11,632 nt of DNA from the NCBI GenBank assembly GCA_028274925.1, contig JAQCNR010000327.1, positions 1 through 11,632 on the forward strand. The letters are read 5' to 3'. The notes below the pieces were generated by a model, which made no database searches, had not been told where the DNA came from, and saw only the letters and a list, made by a program, of their open reading frames with translations. Both the position numbers and the translations under genes were made by a program. Source of the stretch: Halovenus sp. (lineage in GTDB: Archaea > Halobacteriota > Halobacteria > Halobacteriales > Haloarculaceae). Within the stretch, counting starts at the first letter, position 1, and each line of letters opens with the position of its first letter. Positions 7,934-11,632 of the stretch are shown here, piece by piece.

Positions 7934-8284
7934 TTAGGCCTGTTCATCGGTGGTAGCGCGCCAGAAGAACACGTCACCGAGCAACCGTTCGCTGTCGTTT
8001 TCCGTCTCGTCGGCACTGTCCTGTCGCGCCGCGAGCATCCGCTCGTAGTTTTCCACAACTTGCTGGCGCTGTTGGTCTTTCTGTTCGAGGCGGCGTCGAA
8101 GCGCCTCGATCTCCTGTCGCAGCAGCGTATTTTCGGCTTCGAGTTCTTCGACCGCCTCTGTGAGGTGGTCCCGTCGTGCTTCGAGACGGTCAAGTTCAGC
8201 GGCGGAGACCAGACGAACGAGTTGTTCCTCGCCACGACCCGACACTCGTTCACCGTCGCTCATCTGTTTGGAGGTGTCTGACAT
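7934..8284 (-). CDS. Coiled-coil protein of unknown function (paralogue 2)
   Basis: This is a 116-residue acidic protein from the ATG at 8284. An in-frame GTG at 8299 is possible, but the TATA-like CTTTTAC at 8317-8323 fits the ATG better and leaves a short leader. Residues about 18-80 form a predicted coiled coil with clear heptads (LEARRDHLTEAVEELEAENT and onward). The motif KDQQRQQVVENYERML (8033-8080) aligns without gaps to the one in the downstream neighbour, with 11 of 16 residues identical, and both follow the coiled coil at a similar place. The tail carries FFWRATTDEQA, and the basic C-terminus of the other copy is absent. Ancient tandem duplication followed by divergence is likely. 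There is no recognisable enzymatic or membrane feature. The HD-domain gene lies 80 bp upstream. Confidence 0.72.
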   Translation of the reverse strand: MSDTSKQMSDGERVSGRGEEQLVRLVSAAELDRLEARRDHLTEAVEELEAENTLLRQEIEALRRRLEQKDQQRQQVVENYERMLAARQDSADETENDSERLLGDVFFWRATTDEQA

Positions 8285-8316
8285 ACAGTGCCGACTCACG
8301 CCTACAGGAGCGACAC

Positions 8317-8323
8317 GTAAAAG
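8317..8323 (-). promoter_or_regulatory. TATA-like box for coiled-coil paralogue 2
   Basis: The minus strand reads CTTTTAC, centred about 35 nt upstream of the ATG at 8284. Transcription would start near 8293. The T-run could equally act as the terminator of the HD-domain gene that ends at 8365. Confidence 0.3.
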
Positions 8324-8364
8324 TTGTCGTCAGTCAGTTGTCAGACGGACTCTCTTCGCCGGAT

Positions 8365-9060
8365 TCAGGCCTCGCCGTGCCACTCCGCGAGGAACTGCTC
8401 GAAGAAGGTTTCCAGAAACGCTTCGCGCTGGGCCGCCAGTTCGCGGGCTGGCTCGGTGTGTAACTCCTCGCGCAACCTGAGCAGTTTGTCCTCGAAGTGG
8501 TACAATTGGGAGTACTCATCGCCGTCGGGGTCGAACAGCGGCGTTCCGTGCACGCCGCCGAAGGCAAAGGTCCGTGCAATCCCGACTGCGCCCATCGCGT
8601 CGAGGTTGTCTGCGTCGCGGAGAATCTTCGCTTCGAGCGTCTCAGGTTGTGGCTCCTCGCCGCGAAAGGCAAGGGCATCGTGGACGGCAACGCAGTGTTG
8701 CACGCTCGAAATCTTTTCCTCAGACAGCCCAGCATCCCCGAGAATAGCTGCAATTGTCGGTAGTATTTCGACAGGGTCACAACCGGTACCCGAGCCCTGT
8801 ACTCGGTGGATGTCGTGAGTCAGTGCCGCACAGCCGACCACTTCTCGGTCGCCGTCCAACTCCGTTGCAAACTGCTGGCCGAGACGGAAGACTCGCCAGA
8901 CGTGGTGCATATCGTGTCCAGATGAATCCGGTGCAAGGTGTGTTCGGACGCCGTCGGCAACCGCAGGAAAGGGCGACTCGTCGTGACGGGGTCCGCCGGG
9001 GTGTGCGCCCGTCGTCGGCACGGGGTCGCTGAGCGTCGGAGACGAGCGTTCGTCGCTCAT
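8365..9060 (-). CDS. HD-domain metal-dependent phosphohydrolase
   Basis: The product has 231 residues. HD superfamily landmarks appear in order: His49-Asp50 with His52/His53 (SGHDMHHVWRV), the paired His82-Asp83 (ALTHDIHRV), His122 and His127 (VQHCVAVHDA), and the late aspartates in RDADNLDAMGAVGIAR (D149, D151, D154). This arrangement is that of the stand-alone YedJ/YpgQ-like subgroup, soluble metal-dependent hydrolases some of which act on nucleotides; the substrate here is unknown. About 35 Pro/Gly/Ser-rich residues precede the domain and are probably disordered, so a later start cannot be excluded. However, a TATA-like element 25 nt upstream supports the ATG at 9060 as a leaderless start. 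There is no fusion to RelA/SpoT or Cas3 domains. The gene stands alone between LeuA/CimA and the coiled-coil pair. Confidence 0.92.
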   Translation of the reverse strand: MSDERSSPTLSDPVPTTGAHPGGPRHDESPFPAVADGVRTHLAPDSSGHDMHHVWRVFRLGQQFATELDGDREVVGCAALTHDIHRVQGSGTGCDPVEILPTIAAILGDAGLSEEKISSVQHCVAVHDALAFRGEEPQPETLEAKILRDADNLDAMGAVGIARTFAFGGVHGTPLFDPDGDEYSQLYHFEDKLLRLREELHTEPARELAAQREAFLETFFEQFLAEWHGEA

Positions 9061-9082
9061 AGTTGTCTCTACTGGTCCCGCG

Positions 9083-9088
9083 TATTAG
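9083..9088 (-). promoter_or_regulatory. TATA-like box for the HD-domain gene
   Basis: The minus strand reads CTAATA (in TTCTAATACG), centred about 25 nt upstream of the ATG at 9060. This is the distance expected for a leaderless haloarchaeal transcript. Inferred from position and composition. Confidence 0.45.
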
Positions 9089-9100
9089 AAAGCAGTGAGC

Positions 9101-9105
9101 AAAAA
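9101..9105 (-). terminator. T-run terminator after the LeuA/CimA gene
   Basis: Five T residues (CTGTTTTTGCTC on the minus strand) lie about 16 nt past the synthase stop codon and just ahead of the HD-gene promoter. This is consistent with archaeal U-rich termination. Confidence 0.4.
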
Positions 9106-9120
9106 CAGCCGCCTGCCCAC

Positions 9121-10659
9121 TCAGTCGTCGGCGATAACCTGGTCGTCGTTCTGTTCGATGAGTCGGTCCATCGCTTCGACCATCGCGGTTACCGACGCGC
9201 GAGTGATGTCCGAGTCGCTTTTCGAGACTGCAACGGTGTTGTCGTCGCGGGACATCTCCACTTCGACGGTGACGATGGCGTCCGTTCCACCGGTGATGGC
9301 GTCAACGTGGTAGGCTTCCAGTGCTGCGTCGGCCTCGTGGCTGAGCGCCTCGACGGTGGCGTTCATCGCGGCGTCGACAGGGCCGGAGCCAGTTGCGGCG
9401 TTTTCGCGCGTCTCGCCGTCGACGTCGAGTCGAATACTCGCCGTCGGCGGGCTGACACCGCTGACCGCCGTCAGGTCGAGCAGTTCGACGCGGCGCTCGC
9501 GGTCACTGCCGCTGATTTCCTCGGCAATCCGCAGCAAGTCTGCGTCGGTGACGCGCTTGCCGCGGTCACCGATCTTCTTGACTCGGGAGACAACCTCCGC
9601 GAGTTGGTCGTCGGTGACCTCCATGTCGTGTTCGTCCAGTGCGGCCTTCACGCCCGCACGGCCAGCGTGTTTGCCGAGTGCGAGTCGGCGTTGGCGGCCC
9701 ACTTTCTCCGGCGGGTATGGCTCGTACATCGCGTCGTCTTTGAGCGTCCCGTCGGTGTGGATGCCAGACTCGTGAGTGAAGGCGTTCTGGCCGATGACTG
9801 CCTTGTTCGGCGCCAGCGGAATGCCGGTTGCGCTGGCCACGAGCTGCGCGAGGTCGTACACTGCTTCGAGGTTCATCGTCTCGACACCGTAGCCGTGGTC
9901 GAGCGCGATGGCGACCTCTTCGAGGGCGACGTTGCCTGCCCGCTCGCCAATCCCGTTGATGGTGCCGTGGACGAGGTCTGCACCCGCCGCAACCGAGACG
10001 AGCGCGTTCGTTACGGCCAGTCCCAAGTCGTCGTGGGTGTGGGTGCTCACTGGCCCTAGTTCTGTCAGTCGTGAGACGACCTCGAGCGTGCGGTCTGGGG
10101 TTGCGTGGCCGACCGTATCGGCGTAGCAAACCCGGTCTGCGCCCGCCTCCAGTGACGCGCCCATCAACGCTTCGAGATAGTCGAGGTCAGCCCGAGAGCC
10201 GTCCTCGCCGATGACCTCGACCCAGAGGCCGTGGTCTTTCGCGTAGTCGACGAGGTCGGCCGTATTTTCGACATTCTCCTCGGGTGTGGTCCCGACTTTC
10301 TGGGTGACGTGCTTGTCGCTGGCCGGGACGACGAGGTTGATGCCGTCAACATCGCAATCTATCGCCAGATCGATATCGTTGCGGATGCCGCGGCAGAAAC
10401 TCGTCACTGTCGCGTCCAGATCCAGGTCAGTGACACGCTGGATCGTTTCGCGCTCGCCCGACCCAGTGCAGGCGCTGCCGGCCTCTATGACATCGATTGC
10501 CGCATCGTCGAGTTTGCGAGCGATGCGTGCTTTCTCGTCCGGGGTGAGCGAGATACCAGGTGCTTGTTCGCCATCCCGGAGCGTCGTATCGAGGAACTGT
10601 ACGTCTTCAGCGTCGGAGAGTGCGGTGGTGTCGGGGTGGCCCCCGAATAAATCGATCAC
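9121..10659 (-). CDS. leuA: 2-isopropylmalate synthase / (R)-citramalate synthase (LeuA/CimA family)
   Basis: This 512-residue enzyme condenses acetyl-CoA with an alpha-keto acid: 2-oxoisovalerate for leucine (LeuA), or pyruvate for isoleucine via citramalate (CimA). The N-terminal TIM barrel shows DTTLRDGEQAPG with catalytic Arg28 and metal ligand Asp29, the metal-binding HTH triplet His207/His209 in STHTHDDLG, and NGIGERAGN (235-243). NAFTHESGIHTDG and a C-terminal regulatory dimer domain (LeuA_dimer, about 380-505) follow, so feedback inhibition is likely. Length and domain order are normal. Haloarchaea often carry two such paralogues, and LeuA cannot be separated from CimA by eye. The adjacent genes are not leuB/C/D or ilv genes, which slightly favours a stand-alone CimA-type role. 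The start is a GTG; the nearby ATG at 10666 is out of frame. Confidence 0.93.
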   Translation of the reverse strand: MIDLFGGHPDTTALSDAEDVQFLDTTLRDGEQAPGISLTPDEKARIARKLDDAAIDVIEAGSACTGSGERETIQRVTDLDLDATVTSFCRGIRNDIDLAIDCDVDGINLVVPASDKHVTQKVGTTPEENVENTADLVDYAKDHGLWVEVIGEDGSRADLDYLEALMGASLEAGADRVCYADTVGHATPDRTLEVVSRLTELGPVSTHTHDDLGLAVTNALVSVAAGADLVHGTINGIGERAGNVALEEVAIALDHGYGVETMNLEAVYDLAQLVASATGIPLAPNKAVIGQNAFTHESGIHTDGTLKDDAMYEPYPPEKVGRQRRLALGKHAGRAGVKAALDEHDMEVTDDQLAEVVSRVKKIGDRGKRVTDADLLRIAEEISGSDRERRVELLDLTAVSGVSPPTASIRLDVDGETRENAATGSGPVDAAMNATVEALSHEADAALEAYHVDAITGGTDAIVTVEVEMSRDDNTVAVSKSDSDITRASVTAMVEAMDRLIEQNDDQVIADD

Positions 10660-10696
10660 GGGTCATGTTACCCTACTCGGTTCTGGCGGTATGCAG

Positions 10697-10706
10697 GCAT
10701 ATAAGC
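10697..10706 (-). promoter_or_regulatory. TATA box for the LeuA/CimA gene
   Basis: The minus strand reads GCTTATATGC, the best TATA match in the window. It is centred about 43 nt upstream of the GTG start, giving a predicted transcription start near 10676 and a leader of about 17 nt. The leader contains GTAGGG, only a weak Shine-Dalgarno candidate. Confidence 0.55.
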
Positions 10707-10730
10707 CTGACTTTTGCGTCTGCTTCTTTA

Positions 10731-11162
10731 TTACTCGGCTGCTGCTGTGGCCGCGCGCTCACTCACTGTCTCGTCCTCGACGAGGCGGATAGTGTCGCCG
10801 ACGCTGACGCCCTCGGCCTCGCCCGCTGGAAGTTCGAGGATCCGGTCTGCCTTGGCCATCCCGACACTTCGCCACGGGTGCATCCGGGCGACTTTCTTGA
10901 CCTCGTCGCCATCCAGCCAGATGACGTCGAGTGCGTGTCGCACGAACAGCATGTGGACGAACTGCCGCGGCGGGCCGCCAGTCAGCGAGAAGCCGCCGCC
11001 GACTTCCATCACGAGTGCGCCGGGAATCTCCGAACGAAACTTCAATCAGCGCATCTGTGAGAGTGTCGAGTCTGCTATCTCTACGTCGTCGGTGAGCACA
11101 CGCGGTTCGGCCCCGCCCTCGCCCAGCGTATCCTCTGGCTCGTGGACGACATACTCGGCCAT
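10731..11162 (-). pseudogene. DUF192 family protein gene interrupted by an in-frame TGA
   Basis: From the ATG at 11162 the frame encodes MAEYVVHEPEDTLGEGG and onward to STLSQMR. It then hits TGA (complement of 11046-11048) and continues in the same frame as LKFRSEIPGALVMEVGG to a TAA at 10731. Without the TGA the product would be 143 residues, a normal DUF192 length. The downstream half carries the family core (FVHMLFVRHALDVIWLDGDEVKKVARMHPW, then ADRILELPAG and VGDTIRL). In DUF192 proteins this junction normally reads R-G-L-M-F-R, so the stop replaces the conserved glycine and GGA to TGA is a one-base change. No frame shift is involved. Restart at the TTG at 11045 would give a 104-residue fragment lacking the first strands. 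The function of DUF192 is poorly known. The reading could also reflect a sequencing error. Confidence 0.82.
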
Positions 11163-11171
11163 ATCCGCATC

Positions 11172-11377
11172 TCACACCCTCGGGAGAAAAGTCTGTCTCC
11201 GACCCCTCCTGCTGTGACAGCCCGCGACGACGAGTGCAGACGGGATAGCACGAGCGACGTGACAACCAGATACACAGCCGCCCAATTCGACTGAGCGTTC
11301 TGCAAGTGGCGACTCTCGCTCTCAGGTTCCCGCCTCTCAAAATCGAGGTTGGAACTTACCAACCGGTTCCTATCCAT
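11172..11377 (-). pseudogene. Possible frameshifted small single-helix membrane protein
   Basis: From the ATG at 11377 one frame reads MDRNRLVSSN and onward to QSNWAAVYLVVTSLV, then loses its hydrophobic character. The adjacent frame picks up at the same point with AIPSALVVAGCHSRRGRRQ and stops at TGA (complement of 11172-11174), 9 nt before the DUF192 start. Adding one base near 11250 joins them into a 68-residue protein with one 23-residue hydrophobic helix followed by a basic, positive-inside-like tail. This is inference: no family is recognised, and two chance frames could produce the same picture. Confidence 0.2.
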
Positions 11378-11406
11378 CTGGCAGGTCTCCAGTCCGAAAT
11401 TACACT

Positions 11407-11416
11407 TGGATATCCA
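11407..11416. repeat. Perfect 10-bp palindrome upstream of the HalOD1 TATA box
   Basis: TGGATATCCA is its own reverse complement and directly abuts the TATA-like element, overlapping the expected BRE position for plus-strand transcription. It could be a dimeric repressor or activator site. Short palindromes also occur by chance. Confidence 0.35.
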
Positions 11417-11425
11417 TACTTATAC
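11416..11425. promoter_or_regulatory. TATA-like element readable in both directions (HalOD1 / minus-strand DUF192 side)
   Basis: The sequence ATACTTATAC offers CTTATAC to the plus strand and GTATAAG to the minus strand. On plus, transcription would begin near 11448, about 34 nt before the HalOD1 ATG. On minus, it would begin near 11393, about 16 nt before the ATG at 11377. Inferred from sequence only. Confidence 0.4.
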
Positions 11426-11443
11426 GTCAGTCACTTGTCCATG

Positions 11444-11464
11444 TCGAAGCAAATTTTCCTTCGA
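11444..11464. repeat. Inverted repeat TCGAAG-N9-CTTCGA at the predicted HalOD1 transcription start
   Basis: Two 6-bp arms (11444-11449 and 11459-11464) flank a 9-nt AT-rich spacer. The repeat overlaps the position where plus-strand transcription should begin, so it may be an operator. It could also form a weak stem-loop in the 5' leader. No regulator is identified. Confidence 0.35.
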
Positions 11465-11481
11465 AATCCTGGCGTTTCGGT

Positions 11482-11632
11482 ATGTCTGTAGAGACGCCGA
11501 CATTCGATTACTCCCCAGACGCTGACGAGCCACTGAGTGTCGCCATCGTCACGGCGCTCTCGGAGGCGAAAGGTCGAGACATCACCCAAGACGAGTGTGT
11601 CCTGTACAACAACATCGACCCCGAAGCACTGG
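11482..11632 (+). CDS. HalOD1 output-domain protein, 3' end outside window
   Basis: The frame opens with ATG at 11482 (MSVETPTFDYSPDADEPLS) and stays open to the right edge, giving 50 residues. The segment PLSVAIVTALSEAKGRDITQ followed by LYNNIDPEAL matches the start of HalOD1 (haloarchaeal output domain 1), a small domain of about 70-80 residues. In haloarchaea it occurs alone or fused behind response-regulator receiver domains, and is thought to be an output module; its molecular activity is unknown. Because the domain begins within 20 residues of the start, this copy is probably stand-alone, about 90-100 residues long. Its promoter region has unusual symmetry. It is divergent from the interrupted DUF192 gene. 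Pairing with the kinase at 4067-5920 is possible but not shown. Confidence 0.82.
   Translation, partial: MSVETPTFDYSPDADEPLSVAIVTALSEAKGRDITQDECVLYNNIDPEAL

Larger units (their letters stand above)
11163..11481. other. 319-bp spacer between the DUF192 and HalOD1 genes
   Basis: No intact gene is convincing here. A 61-codon plus-strand frame (11306-11491) overlaps the HalOD1 start in another phase and looks random. On the minus strand, two adjacent frames together could encode a small membrane protein (see the 11172-11377 entry). The right-hand part (about 11390-11470) is AT-rich and holds a palindrome, a TATA-like box usable in both directions, and an inverted repeat. No tRNA, transposase or att-like repeat was seen. 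Confidence 0.6.

Noticed and set aside
7395..9060. Coiled-coil pair plus HD hydrolase as a nucleotide-signalling defence operon
   Set aside because: The HD gene has its own promoter-like element and an 80-bp spacer, and there is no cyclase, nuclease effector or mobile-element context. The neighbours are housekeeping genes.
8938..10059. 373-codon plus-strand frame opposite the HD and LeuA/CimA genes
   Set aside because: It runs across the spacer and antisense to two well-supported genes, and its Val/Asp/Arg-rich composition is typical of a GC-rich shadow frame.
11046..11048. TGA in DUF192 as a selenocysteine or other recoded codon
   Set aside because: Haloarchaea are not known to use selenocysteine, the aligned residue is normally glycine rather than cysteine, and DUF192 is not a selenoprotein family.
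11306..11491. 61-codon plus-strand frame overlapping the HalOD1 start
   Set aside because: It spans the AT-rich promoter, ends just inside the HalOD1 gene in another phase, and resembles no known protein.

Overview
The window is chromosomal DNA from a halophilic archaeon (class Halobacteria). The evidence is high GC with strong G/C third-position bias, acidic Asp/Glu-rich proteins, TATA-like promoters about 25 nt upstream of start codons (the spacing of leaderless transcripts), and families typical of haloarchaea (HalOD1 output domain, 7TM-PAS histidine kinase, minimal RNB-domain RNase R, archaeal LeuA/CimA). The genus cannot be assigned from sequence alone.

Layout. At the left edge is a partial DJ-1/PfpI protein on the minus strand (1-510). 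A divergent plus-strand pair follows: an ABC exporter with fused membrane and ATPase domains (645-2549) and an HTTM-domain membrane protein (2590-4062). A minus-strand block then runs from 4067 to about 11377. It holds a 7TM-PAS-HisKA-HATPase sensor kinase, an RNB-family exoribonuclease, two tandem small coiled-coil proteins that look paralogous, an HD-domain phosphohydrolase, a 2-isopropylmalate/(R)-citramalate synthase, and a DUF192 gene interrupted by an in-frame TGA. At the right edge a divergent plus-strand gene begins, encoding a HalOD1 protein (11482 onward, partial).

Most minus-strand genes seem to be separate transcription units: several have their own TATA-like element, and three are followed by a short T-run. 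The plus-strand ABC/HTTM pair is the best candidate operon. The window mixes housekeeping functions (RNA decay, branched-chain amino acid synthesis) with signalling (kinase, HalOD1) and poorly characterised proteins.

No clearly new multi-gene defence or mobile system is visible. There are no RNA genes, insertion sequences or CRISPR arrays. The points most worth a second look are the nonsense-interrupted DUF192 gene with a possible frameshifted small membrane protein upstream, the coiled-coil pair sharing a K-D-x-Q-R-Q-Q-V motif, and the symmetric sequences around the HalOD1 promoter.
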